Shown in pieces: positions 7,114-14,074 of a stretch of DNA of 14,074 nt (within the stretch, counting starts at the first letter, position 1; each line of letters opens with the position of its first letter). The notes below the pieces were generated by a model. The model saw only the letters and a program-made list of their open reading frames with translations. It was not told where the DNA came from and made no database searches. The stretch lies in the NCBI GenBank assembly GCA_900549335.1, contig UROJ01000015.1:1-14074 (forward strand), in the 5' to 3' direction. The translations under genes and the position numbers were made by a program. The DNA is from an uncultured Collinsella sp. Lineage in GTDB: Bacteria > Actinomycetota > Coriobacteriia > Coriobacteriales > Coriobacteriaceae.

Positions 7114-8013
7114 ATGAGCGAGAACGTGACGAACACTGCCGTGACCGCGTCCGACCAGGCAACCGCGCCTACCATCGAGATCGCCGCCCACGCCGGCACT
7201 TGCTACGGCGTACAGCGTGCACTCGATATGGCGCTGGCCGCTGCGCCGCAGGCAGGGGAGTGCAATCAGGTCCATACCTTGGGTCCGCTCATCCATAACC
7301 CCATCGTGGTGCGCGAGCTTGCTGAGGCAGGCGTCGGTCTGGCAGAGACCCTGGACGACGCCGCATCGGGCACCGTGATCATCCGCGCCCACGGCGTGGT
7401 GCCGCAGGTGATCGATGCCGCTCGCGAGCGTGGCCTTAACGTCGTCGACGCCACCTGCCCTTACGTCAAGAAGGTCCACGTGGCCGCCGAGCGCCTGGTA
7501 CGCGAAGGCTACCGCGTGATCGTCGTGGGCGAGCCGGGCCACCCCGAGGTCGAGGGCATCCTGGGCCACGCCGGTAATGACGCGCAGGTCGTGAGCTGTG
7601 CCGCCGATGCCAACGCCTTGTCGCTCAAGGGCAAGGTGGGCCTCGTCGTGCAGACCACCCAGACCGCGCAGAACCTCGCCGAGGTCGTGGCGACTATCAC
7701 CCCGCGCGTGCAGGAGCTGCGTGTGATCAACACCATCTGCGCCGCCACGAGCGAGCGCCAGCAGGCAGCCGCAACCCTCGCCAGCCGCTGCGACTGCATG
7801 GTCGTGGTGGGCGGCAAGAACTCGGGCAACACCCGCCGCCTGGCGCAGATTTGTGCTGATGCCTGCGAGCACACGCATCACATCGAGGAGGCGTCCGAGA
7901 TCGAGGACGCGTGGTTTGTCAACGCACGCCACATCGGCATCACCGCCGGAGCCTCCACCCCGCAAGAACACATCGAACGCGCCGTCACGCGCATCAAGGA
8001 GCTTTGCCGCTAA
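7114..8013 (+). CDS. ispH: 4-hydroxy-3-methylbut-2-enyl diphosphate reductase
   Basis: IspH uses a [4Fe-4S] cluster to turn HMBPP into IPP and DMAPP, the last step of the MEP isoprenoid pathway. The three cluster cysteines are Cys30 (GTCYGVQRAL), Cys115 (DATCPYVKKVH) and Cys209 (NTICAATSERQ). Substrate-binding elements are His61 (HNPIVV), His93 (AHGV), His143 and Glu145 (GHPEVEG, the Glu equivalent to E. coli E126), GGKNSGNTRRL (233-243) and GITAGASTP (275-283). About 20 Thr/Ala-rich residues precede the conserved domain; ATG 7114 is preferred, 2 bases after the plsC stop, with only a weak GGGCAGG upstream, so coupled re-initiation is likely. An in-frame GTG at 7141 would remove much of this extension. 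The 299-residue protein lacks the C-terminal S1 domains that clostridial homologues in this gene order often carry. Confidence 0.95.
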   Translation: MSENVTNTAVTASDQATAPTIEIAAHAGTCYGVQRALDMALAAAPQAGECNQVHTLGPLIHNPIVVRELAEAGVGLAETLDDAASGTVIIRAHGVVPQVIDAARERGLNVVDATCPYVKKVHVAAERLVREGYRVIVVGEPGHPEVEGILGHAGNDAQVVSCAADANALSLKGKVGLVVQTTQTAQNLAEVVATITPRVQELRVINTICAATSERQQAAATLASRCDCMVVVGGKNSGNTRRLAQICADACEHTHHIEEASEIEDAWFVNARHIGITAGASTPQEHIERAVTRIKELCR

Positions 8014-8015
8014 TC

Positions 8016-9458
8016 ATGGACCAGACCGTACCCGCATACGCCGCCGAGGTGGCCGATTACGGGCGCAGCCGCGACCCCGAGCCGGGTGAGGGCGCGCTCG
8101 TTAAGAACGTGCGCCCCGAATCGCCCGCATGGGATGTGGGTATCGAGCCGGGCATGCGCGTACTCACGGTCAACGGTGAGCAGCTGACCGATATGATCGT
8201 GTGGCTCTGGGAGGCAGACGACGACACCGTCGAGCTGGAGGTTTTCGACCCGCGCGACGGCACCGTCACCCCCGTTGAGCTCGATCGCTTTCCCGGCGAG
8301 GACTGGGGTCTGGAGTTCGATGGCCCCATCTTCGATGGCATGCGTACCTGCGTAAACGCCTGCGTGTTCTGCTTTATGACCATGCTGCCCAAGGGCGGCC
8401 GCTCCACGCTCTATATCCGCGACGACGACTATCGCCTAAGCTTCTTGCAGGGCAACTTCGTCACGCTGACCAACCTCACCGACGAGGACGTGCAAAACGT
8501 TATCGATCGCAACATGAGTCCGATGAACGTGTCGGTCCACGCCGTGAGCCCCGACGTCCGCCGCCGTATGATGGGCCGCAACGCCCAGCGCGGTATGGAC
8601 GTGCTCGAGACCATCATGGCCGCCGGCATCGAAATTCACGCGCAGATCGTACTGTGCCCCGGCATGAACGACGGCGAGGAGCTGGAAAAAACCCTGCGCT
8701 TTTGCGAGGAGCACGAGCAAATCACGAGCCTGGGCATTGTGCCGCTCGGTTTTACCAAGCATCAGAACCGTTTTAGCTGGTCCTACAGCGACAAGCCCGA
8801 GCTAGCGCGCGAGACCATTGCCATGATCCGACCGTTCCAGGACCGCGCCTATGAGCGCTTTGGCCGCCACACCTTCCAGATGAGCGACGAGTTCTATCTG
8901 GACGCCGGCATCGATCCTCCCGAGGCAGACTTTTACGACGGCTACCCGCAGTACTACGACGGCATCGGCATGATCCGCTCCTATCTGGACGAGACCGACA
9001 ACGTGCTCGCCGCCGATGCCGAGCGCCTGCGCCGCGTTCGCAAGGCAATCGCCGCCCGAGGCCAGCGCCTGCTGTGCCTCTCGGGCGCCAGCGCGCGCGA
9101 TACGGTGGCGCGTTTTGTGGAATCGCCGCAGGGTCTCGCCGGCTCCGTCACGGCCATCAAAAACCGCTACTTTGGCGGCAACGTGGACGTGACCGGCCTC
9201 ATCGTCGCCTGCGACATCTTGGAGCAGCTGCCGCAGGACCTGTCGGGGGTTATGCTCTTTGTGCCTAAGCTCATGTTCAACGCCGACGGTATGACCCTTG
9301 ACGAGTATCATCGTGACGAATTACTCGCAAGCCTTACCGGTCGCGGCGCCGAGGTTCATGTGGTATCGACCATGCCGCATGAGCTGCTCGATACCCTGGA
9401 GCACATCCTTGGCATAACGCCCGCCAATTCAACTATTTCCGCTGACCCTACCCATTAA
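8016..9458 (+). CDS. PDZ / radical SAM / DUF512 protein of unknown function
   Basis: The 480-residue protein has a PDZ-like N-terminal domain (about 24-95, including VKNVRPESPAWDVGIEPGM). A radical SAM cluster motif CX3CX2C follows at Cys112, Cys116 and Cys119 (CVNACVFCF). Next come the family hallmarks LSFLQGNFVTLTNL (141-154) and SVHAVSPDVRRRMM (173-186). The DUF512 domain includes SDEFYLDAG (290-298) and NRYFGGNVDVTGLIVACDI (383-401). The [4Fe-4S]/SAM chemistry is inferred from the cysteines; no substrate is established for the family as far as I know. Homologues sit next to der in Clostridia, suggesting a role linked to ribosome assembly or translation, but that is context only. ATG 8016 is 2 bases after the ispH stop; AAGGAG (7996-8001) is 14 bases away, which is long, so it is probably coupled to ispH. 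Confidence 0.9.
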   Translation: MDQTVPAYAAEVADYGRSRDPEPGEGALVKNVRPESPAWDVGIEPGMRVLTVNGEQLTDMIVWLWEADDDTVELEVFDPRDGTVTPVELDRFPGEDWGLEFDGPIFDGMRTCVNACVFCFMTMLPKGGRSTLYIRDDDYRLSFLQGNFVTLTNLTDEDVQNVIDRNMSPMNVSVHAVSPDVRRRMMGRNAQRGMDVLETIMAAGIEIHAQIVLCPGMNDGEELEKTLRFCEEHEQITSLGIVPLGFTKHQNRFSWSYSDKPELARETIAMIRPFQDRAYERFGRHTFQMSDEFYLDAGIDPPEADFYDGYPQYYDGIGMIRSYLDETDNVLAADAERLRRVRKAIAARGQRLLCLSGASARDTVARFVESPQGLAGSVTAIKNRYFGGNVDVTGLIVACDILEQLPQDLSGVMLFVPKLMFNADGMTLDEYHRDELLASLTGRGAEVHVVSTMPHELLDTLEHILGITPANSTISADPTH

Positions 9459-9468
9459 AGGAGAGCAG

Positions 9469-10803
9469 ATGAAACCTATCGTCGCCGTCGTCGGACGCCC
9501 CAACGTGGGCAAGTCCACGCTCGTTAACCGCCTGGCCCAGACCTCGGACGCCATCGTCCACGAGTCCCGCGGCGTCACGCGCGACCGCTCGTATCACACG
9601 GCCGATTGGAACGGCCGCGAGTTCACCATCGTCGACACGGGTGGCATCGAGCCGCTCAAGAGCGATGACGTCTTTGCCACGTCCATCCGCGACCAGGCCC
9701 TCGCCGCCGCCGAGGAAGCCGCCGTCATCCTGTTTGTGGTCGACGGCCGCACCGGCGTCACCGAGGAGGACGAGTCGGTCGCTCGCATGCTCAAACGCTG
9801 CGACAAGCCGGTCTTTCTGCTGGTGAACAAGCTCGACAACCCCGACCGCGAGAATGACAACATCTGGGAGTTCTATTCGCTCGGCATCGGCGAGCCCACA
9901 CCGCTCTCGGCCCTGCACGGCCACGGCACCGGCGACCTGCTCGACGACATCGTGGCCCTGTTGCCCGAGGAGGAGGACGAGATCGCCGACGAGTTCCCCG
10001 ATGCGCTGAACGTGGCCATCATCGGCCGTCCCAACGCCGGTAAGTCCTCGCTGTTCAACCGCATCCTGGGCGCCGACCGCTCCATCGTGTCCAACATCGC
10101 CGGCACCACGCGCGATGCCATCGACACCGTCGTCGAGCGCGACGGCAAGCATTACCGTATGGTCGACACCGCGGGCATTCGCAAGAAGAGCACCGTGTAC
10201 GAGAACATCGAGTACTACTCCATGGTCCGCGGCCTGCGCGCCATCGACCGCGCCGACGTGGCGCTGCTCGTTGTCGACGCCTCCGTGGGCGTCACCGAAC
10301 AGGATCAGAAGGTCATGGGCTTGGCCATCGAGCGCGGCTGCGCCATCGTGGTGCTGCTCAACAAGTGGGACCTGCTCGACGATGACCGCAAGCGCGAGGC
10401 CTGCATGGAGACCGTCGACCGCCGTCTGGGCGTCATGGCTCCCTGGGCCCAGTACCTGCGCATTTCGGCCCTGACCGGCCGTAGCGTCGAGAAGATCTGG
10501 GCGATGGTCGACGCCGCTGAGAAGACGCGCTCGCAAAAGATCACCACCTCGCGCCTCAACACGTTCCTCACCGACCTGCGCGAGTTTGGCCACACCGTGG
10601 TGGACGGCAAGCGTCGCCTGCGCATGCACTACGTGACCCAGACGGGCGTCAACCCGCCGACGTTTACGTTCTTCGTCAACCACAGCGACCTGGTCAACGA
10701 CACCTACCAGCGCTACGTGGAGAACCGTATGCGCTCGACCTTCGACTTCGCCGGCACGCCCATTCGACTCTTCTTTAGGAAGAAGGAGCAAAAGGATGCA
10801 TAA
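9469..10803 (+). CDS. der: Ribosome assembly GTPase Der (EngA), two G domains
   Basis: Der is an essential GTPase that helps mature the 50S subunit. The 444-residue protein has the unique tandem G-domain layout. Domain 1 has GRPNVGKST (9-17), GVTRD (35-39), VDTGG (55-59) and NKLD (120-123). An acidic linker (LLPEEEDEIADE) leads to domain 2 with GRPNAGKSS (186-194), GTTRD, VDTAG (232-236) and NKWD (298-301). The C-terminal KH-like domain runs from about 360 to the end (PPTFTFFVNH and YVENRMRSTFDFAGTPIRLFFR). All nucleotide-binding motifs are intact. AAAGGAG overlaps the stop of the DUF512 gene, 5 bases before ATG 9469. The plsY start lies within its last codons. Confidence 0.97.
   Translation: MKPIVAVVGRPNVGKSTLVNRLAQTSDAIVHESRGVTRDRSYHTADWNGREFTIVDTGGIEPLKSDDVFATSIRDQALAAAEEAAVILFVVDGRTGVTEEDESVARMLKRCDKPVFLLVNKLDNPDRENDNIWEFYSLGIGEPTPLSALHGHGTGDLLDDIVALLPEEEDEIADEFPDALNVAIIGRPNAGKSSLFNRILGADRSIVSNIAGTTRDAIDTVVERDGKHYRMVDTAGIRKKSTVYENIEYYSMVRGLRAIDRADVALLVVDASVGVTEQDQKVMGLAIERGCAIVVLLNKWDLLDDDRKREACMETVDRRLGVMAPWAQYLRISALTGRSVEKIWAMVDAAEKTRSQKITTSRLNTFLTDLREFGHTVVDGKRRLRMHYVTQTGVNPPTFTFFVNHSDLVNDTYQRYVENRMRSTFDFAGTPIRLFFRKKEQKDA
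10783..10788 (+). promoter_or_regulatory. Ribosome binding site for plsY inside der
   Basis: AAGGAG lies 7 bases before ATG 10796, within the der coding sequence, and supports an 8-base overlap of plsY with der. Confidence 0.6.
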
Positions 10804-11479
10804 TCCGATTCTGGTGGCCGCCATCTGCGCCGTGGTCTCGTTCTTTATCGGAGCGATTCCGTTTGGCCTGATCCTGGGCCGCGTGTTCAACCACACGGAC
10901 ATTCGCAAGGCGGGCTCCGGCAACATCGGCACCACCAATGCGCTGCGCGTGGCCGGCCCCAAGGTCGCTGCACTCACGCTGCTGCTTGACTGCCTTAAGG
11001 GCGCCATCTGCGTCCTTATCGCCCGCCCGCTCATCGCCGATCTAGGCTATGGTTTTCCGCCGAACATCATGGCGCCTGGAGCCCCCGGCGACTGGATGCT
11101 CGGTGTCATCTGCCTGGCAGCGGTATGGGGCCACATCTTCTCGCCCTACCTCAACTTCCACGGCGGCAAGGGCATCGCGGTCGGTCTGGGCGTTATCCTT
11201 GCCTGGTACTGGCCCATTGGCCTGTCGCTGCTGGGCATGTTTATCGTAGCCGTCGCCATTACCAAGTACGTGTCGGTGGGCTCGCTTGCCGCCGCCATCG
11301 GCCTTCCCATCGCCGCTTGTGCGGTCTTTCCGTACAGCAGCCTAGGTCTCAAGTTTTGCATGGCGATGATCGGCATCACCGTGGTGTGGGCCCATCGCGC
11401 GAACATCAAAAAGCTCACGTGCGGTAAGGAGTCCAAGCTCTCGTTTACCAAGCGCGTCACCGAGCCCGACGATAAGTAG
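10796..11479 (+). CDS. plsY: Glycerol-3-phosphate acyltransferase PlsY (acyl-phosphate dependent)
   Basis: PlsY moves an acyl chain from acyl-phosphate (made by PlsX) to glycerol-3-phosphate at the inner membrane, the first committed phospholipid step. The 227-residue protein is polytopic with hydrophobic segments from residue 4 onward. Motif 1 is GSGNIGTTNALRVAG (40-54), motif 2 GHIFSPYLNFHGGKGIAVG (112-130), and motif 3 is HRANIKKL (200-207). In motif 2 the residue before GGKG is His (FHGGKG), where FKGGKG is common. A hydrophilic basic C-terminal tail (about 204-227) follows the last helix. It overlaps der by 8 bases and is followed 9 bases later by gpsA, whose product supplies its acceptor substrate. 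No plsX is in the window. Confidence 0.96.
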   Translation: MHNPILVAAICAVVSFFIGAIPFGLILGRVFNHTDIRKAGSGNIGTTNALRVAGPKVAALTLLLDCLKGAICVLIARPLIADLGYGFPPNIMAPGAPGDWMLGVICLAAVWGHIFSPYLNFHGGKGIAVGLGVILAWYWPIGLSLLGMFIVAVAITKYVSVGSLAAAIGLPIAACAVFPYSSLGLKFCMAMIGITVVWAHRANIKKLTCGKESKLSFTKRVTEPDDK

Positions 11480-11488
11480 GAGAGAGTC

Positions 11489-12496
11489 ATGAATGTTGCG
11501 CTGATTGGCTCTGGCTCCTGGGGAACCGCCGTCGCCGGCCTTGCCGCCGCGCGAGCCGAGCGCGTGACCATGTGGGCCCATAGCGAGCAGACGGCCGCCG
11601 GCATCAACGGCGAGCACCGCAACCCGCGCTATCTGGTGGGATACGAGCTACCGGACAATGTGGTAGCAACGACTGAGCTCGCCCAGGCGCTCAACGGTGC
11701 CGACGCGATCATCTTTGCCGTGCCCTCCACACACCTGCGCAGCGTATGCCATCAGGCAGCACCCTTCATCGCCGCCGACACCCCGACACTCTGCCTCACC
11801 AAGGGTATTGAGCCCGAATCCGGCCTGCTTATGAGCGAGGTCATCGCCAGTGAGATCGGCAACGAGTCGCGTGTCGCGGCGCTCTCGGGCCCCAACCATG
11901 CCGAGGAGATCTGCCGCGGCGGGCTTTCTGCCGCCGTCATCGCCAGCAAAGATCCGCAGGTAGGGGAGACCTTTAAGGACCTGCTCCTATCCACGGCCTT
12001 CCGCATCTACCTGTCGCAGGACATGACCGGCGTCGAGGTTTGCGGCGCCATGAAAAACGTCATCGCCATCGTGTGCGGCATTTCCGCCGGTTCTGGTGCG
12101 GGCGACAACACGCTTGCCCTTATCATGACGCGCGGCCTGGCCGAGATCAGCCGTCTGGTGCACGCCCGCGGCGGTCAAGCCATGACCTGCATGGGTCTTG
12201 CCGGCATGGGTGACCTCATTGCCACCTGCACCTCCGAGCATTCGCGCAACCGCACCTTTGGCTACGAGTTTGCCCACGGCGTCTCGCTCGACGAGTACCA
12301 GGCACGTACGCATATGGTGGTCGAGGGCGCCGTCGCGGCCCGCAGCGTCAGTGAGCTTGCCCGTTCACTGGGCGTAGACATTCCGCTCACCTTTGCCGTG
12401 GAGCAAACGCTCTACAACGGTGTTACGTTGGATAGGGCGCTCGAGATTCTTACCGACCGCGTACCCTCCCAAGAGTTCTACGGACTCACCGACTAG
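11489..12496 (+). CDS. gpsA: NAD(P)-dependent glycerol-3-phosphate dehydrogenase
   Basis: GpsA reduces dihydroxyacetone phosphate to glycerol-3-phosphate for phospholipid synthesis. The 335-residue protein has the dinucleotide-binding motif GSGSWGTA (7-14) and FAVPSTHLR (76-84). It also has TKGIE (104-108), LSGPNHAEEI (132-141), the catalytic Lys189 in GAMKNVIAI, and the substrate-binding segment GMGDLIATCTS to SRNRTFG (239-258). The NADP/dimer segment reads GDNTLALIMTRGLAEI (205-220), with Leu where homologues usually have Lys or Arg (NTK/R or NAK/R). AGGAGAG starts at the plsY stop region and lies a few bases before ATG 11489. Next to plsY it forms a functional pair: its product is the PlsY acceptor. 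Confidence 0.96.
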   Translation: MNVALIGSGSWGTAVAGLAAARAERVTMWAHSEQTAAGINGEHRNPRYLVGYELPDNVVATTELAQALNGADAIIFAVPSTHLRSVCHQAAPFIAADTPTLCLTKGIEPESGLLMSEVIASEIGNESRVAALSGPNHAEEICRGGLSAAVIASKDPQVGETFKDLLLSTAFRIYLSQDMTGVEVCGAMKNVIAIVCGISAGSGAGDNTLALIMTRGLAEISRLVHARGGQAMTCMGLAGMGDLIATCTSEHSRNRTFGYEFAHGVSLDEYQARTHMVVEGAVAARSVSELARSLGVDIPLTFAVEQTLYNGVTLDRALEILTDRVPSQEFYGLTD

Positions 12497-12514
12497 TGCA
12501 GAAAGGCTACTACC

Positions 12515-13186
12515 ATGGGTTCCATTAAAATCGCTCCGTCCGTCCTCTCGGCCGACATGGCCAACCTCAAGGGCGAACTCGACAAGATCGCCGGTGCCGA
12601 CTACGTGCACTTCGACGTAATGGACGGCCACTTTACCGGCAACCTCACCTTTGGCGTTGACATCCTCAAGGCCGTCAAGCGCTCCACCGACGTGCCGGTC
12701 GACGCGCACCTGATGGTGTCGAACCCCGACGAGACGGTCGATTGGTACGCCGACGCCGGTGCCGACATGATCACCGTGCACTACGAGGCTTCCACGCACC
12801 TGCACCGCACGCTCACGCATCTGCAGCAGCGCGGCGTCAAGGCCGGCGTGGTGCTCAACCCCGCCACCCCCGTGTGCGTGCTCGAGAGCATCATCGACGT
12901 CGTCGATATGGTGCTGCTCATGAGTGTGAACCCGGGCTTTGGCGGCCAGAGCTTTATCCCGGGCACGCTGCCTAAGCTGCACGAGCTTACGGCCATGTGT
13001 GAGCGTCACGGCGTGTCGCCCCTGATCGAGGTCGATGGCGGTATTTCTTCCAAGAACATCGCCGAGGTCGTCAAGGCCGGCGCCAACGTGCTCGTAGCCG
13101 GCTCCGCCGTTTTTAAGTCCGAAGATCCCGCCGCCGAGGTTGCGCTGCTGCAGAAGCTGGGCAATGAGGCCGCACAGGAGGCATAA
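12515..13186 (+). CDS. rpe: Ribulose-phosphate 3-epimerase
   Basis: The enzyme interconverts ribulose-5-phosphate and xylulose-5-phosphate in the pentose phosphate pathway. The 223-residue TIM barrel has the expected metal ligands: His32 and Asp34 (HFDVMDGHF), His65 (DAHLMV) and Asp174 (EVDGGIS). The phosphate-binding loops are MSVNPGFGGQSFIP (136-149) and AGSAVF (195-200). APSVLSAD (7-14) is the usual N-terminal strand. The segment after VMDGHF reads TGNLTFG rather than the common VPNLTFG, a minor change. AGAAAGG lies 8 bases before ATG 12515, and only 18 bases separate it from gpsA. The cysteine desulfurase begins 6 bases after its stop, with an AGGAGG inside the rpe end. Confidence 0.96.
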   Translation: MGSIKIAPSVLSADMANLKGELDKIAGADYVHFDVMDGHFTGNLTFGVDILKAVKRSTDVPVDAHLMVSNPDETVDWYADAGADMITVHYEASTHLHRTLTHLQQRGVKAGVVLNPATPVCVLESIIDVVDMVLLMSVNPGFGGQSFIPGTLPKLHELTAMCERHGVSPLIEVDGGISSKNIAEVVKAGANVLVAGSAVFKSEDPAAEVALLQKLGNEAAQEA

Positions 13187-13192
13187 ACCCTT

Positions 13193-14074
13193 ATGACCGC
13201 AGGTCAAAACCGCATACTCGTGAATCTTGACTATGCCGCCTCGACGCCCATGCGCGCCGAGGCGCTCCTTGCGCAGCGTGAGTACGATGATAGCGAGCTC
13301 GCCGGCGTCAACCCCAACTCGCTGCACTCACTTGGCCGCAAGGCCGCCGCACGCCTGGAAGTCGCCCGTCGCGAGATCGCCCGCAGCTTTGGCGCACGCG
13401 TTCGCCCGTCCGAGATCATCCTTACCAACGGCGGCACCGAGGCCAACCAGCTGGCGCTGCTCGGTCTTGCCGAGGGCGCTCGTCAGCGCGATCGCAAGCG
13501 TAACCGTGTGATCGTATCTGCCATCGAGCACGATTCGATTCTGGACAACCTGCCGCTGCTTCGTGCCGCCGGCTTTACCGTCGATCTGGTGCAACCCTGC
13601 CGTGCGGGCTACATTGAACCTGCCGCGCTCATCGAGCTGCTCGGCGACGACGTGGCGCTCGTAAGCATCATGGCCGCCAACAACGAGACCGGCGTGGTAC
13701 AACCTATCCGCGAGCTTGCCTCGGCCGCGCATACCGCAGGCGCCCTGTTCCACACCGATGCCATCCAGGGCTACTTGCATATTCCGCTCGATGTCACCGA
13801 GCTGGGCGTCGACGCTATGACCGTTGCCGCGCACAAGATCGGCGGCCCCGTGGCTTCCGGCGCTCTCTACCTTAAGACCCGCACGCCACTGCGCCCCCGC
13901 ATTTTTGGCGGTGGACAGGAAGCCGGACGTCGCGCGGGCACGCAGGACCTGCGTACACAGCTGGCTTTTGCCGCTGCCGCCCGCACGCTGGCGCCCCATG
14001 TGGCCCAGGAGCGTGCGACGCTGCAAACCCTTTCCGACAAGCTCTATGCCACGCTTACGGCCCATCCTCGCATT
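13193..14074 (+). CDS. Cysteine desulfurase (NifS/IscS-like), partial, runs off the window
   Basis: The first 294 codons of a PLP enzyme are present and remain open to the window edge. Family members take sulfur from cysteine for Fe-S clusters or tRNA thiolation. Visible elements are the LDYAASTPM start (12-20), NPNSLHSLGRKA (40-51), LTNGGTEANQLAL (77-89) and His113 (IEHDSIL), which stacks on PLP. They continue with ANNETGVVQP (162-171), Asp189 and Gln192 (HTDAIQG), the PLP lysine Lys215 (AAHKIGGP) and GGGQEAGRRAGTQD (239-252). The catalytic Cys would lie beyond residue 294, so activity and subtype cannot be judged. AGGAGG (13176-13181) is 11 bases before ATG 13193, a little long; an in-frame GTG at 13220 is an alternative. 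It probably belongs to the same operon as rpe. Confidence 0.92.
   Translation, partial: MTAGQNRILVNLDYAASTPMRAEALLAQREYDDSELAGVNPNSLHSLGRKAAARLEVARREIARSFGARVRPSEIILTNGGTEANQLALLGLAEGARQRDRKRNRVIVSAIEHDSILDNLPLLRAAGFTVDLVQPCRAGYIEPAALIELLGDDVALVSIMAANNETGVVQPIRELASAAHTAGALFHTDAIQGYLHIPLDVTELGVDAMTVAAHKIGGPVASGALYLKTRTPLRPRIFGGGQEAGRRAGTQDLRTQLAFAAAARTLAPHVAQERATLQTLSDKLYATLTAHPRI

Noticed and set aside
7911..8015. Longer N-terminus for the DUF512 protein inside ispH
   Set aside because: The extra residues are an Arg/His-rich out-of-frame reading of ispH; ATG 8016 directly after the ispH stop gives the expected PDZ start.
9448..11034. Long open frame on the minus strand covering der (528 codons)
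   Set aside because: It mirrors der, a gene with complete motifs. Strong G/C third-position bias removes stop codons from the antisense frame, and the predicted product is a Val/Gly/Asp/His-rich sequence with no recognisable domain.

Overview
This is a GC-rich bacterial chromosome window in which every supported gene lies on the + strand. It looks like a housekeeping region of a Coriobacteriia member, most like Collinsella. That assignment is an inference from two things. Codons strongly prefer G/C at the third position, while the gene content and order (scpA-scpB-rluB-cmk-plsC-ispH-DUF512-der-plsY-gpsA) resemble the Clostridia/Firmicutes arrangement. No database search was possible. No mobile element, phage gene, CRISPR array, tRNA or rRNA was seen.

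Layout. Positions 31-3040 hold a cluster of three: a duplicated-ATPase ABC-F protein, a 98-residue membrane protein of unknown function, and an M50-type intramembrane metalloprotease. The 84 bases at 3041-3124 are the longest non-coding stretch. They hold a candidate promoter, two small hairpins and a strong ribosome binding site in front of scpA. From 3125 to 7111 come scpA and scpB (partners of SMC in chromosome condensation), rluB (23S rRNA pseudouridine synthase), cmk (CMP kinase) and plsC (1-acyl-glycerol-phosphate acyltransferase). From 7114 to 12496 come ispH (last step of the MEP isoprenoid pathway), a PDZ/radical-SAM/DUF512 protein, der (50S assembly GTPase), plsY and gpsA. From 12515 on are rpe (ribulose-phosphate 3-epimerase) and the first 294 codons of a cysteine desulfurase cut off by the window edge.

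How the genes fit together. Most junctions are 2-18 bases apart or overlap, with Shine-Dalgarno sequences lying on or before the preceding stop codon, and no T-tract terminator was seen. Much of the window may therefore be co-transcribed. GpsA makes glycerol-3-phosphate, PlsY adds the first acyl chain and PlsC the second, so phosphatidate synthesis apart from PlsX is encoded within about 6 kb. CMP kinase feeds CTP for CDP-diacylglycerol and DNA. RluB and Der act on the large ribosomal subunit, and ScpAB on the nucleoid. The grouping is growth-linked rather than a single pathway.

No clearly new system was found. The points most worth a second look are a Glu in place of the catalytic Asp in the PlsC HX4D motif, the unknown membrane protein next to the M50 protease, the structured leader of scpA, and the uncharacterised PDZ-radical-SAM protein beside der.
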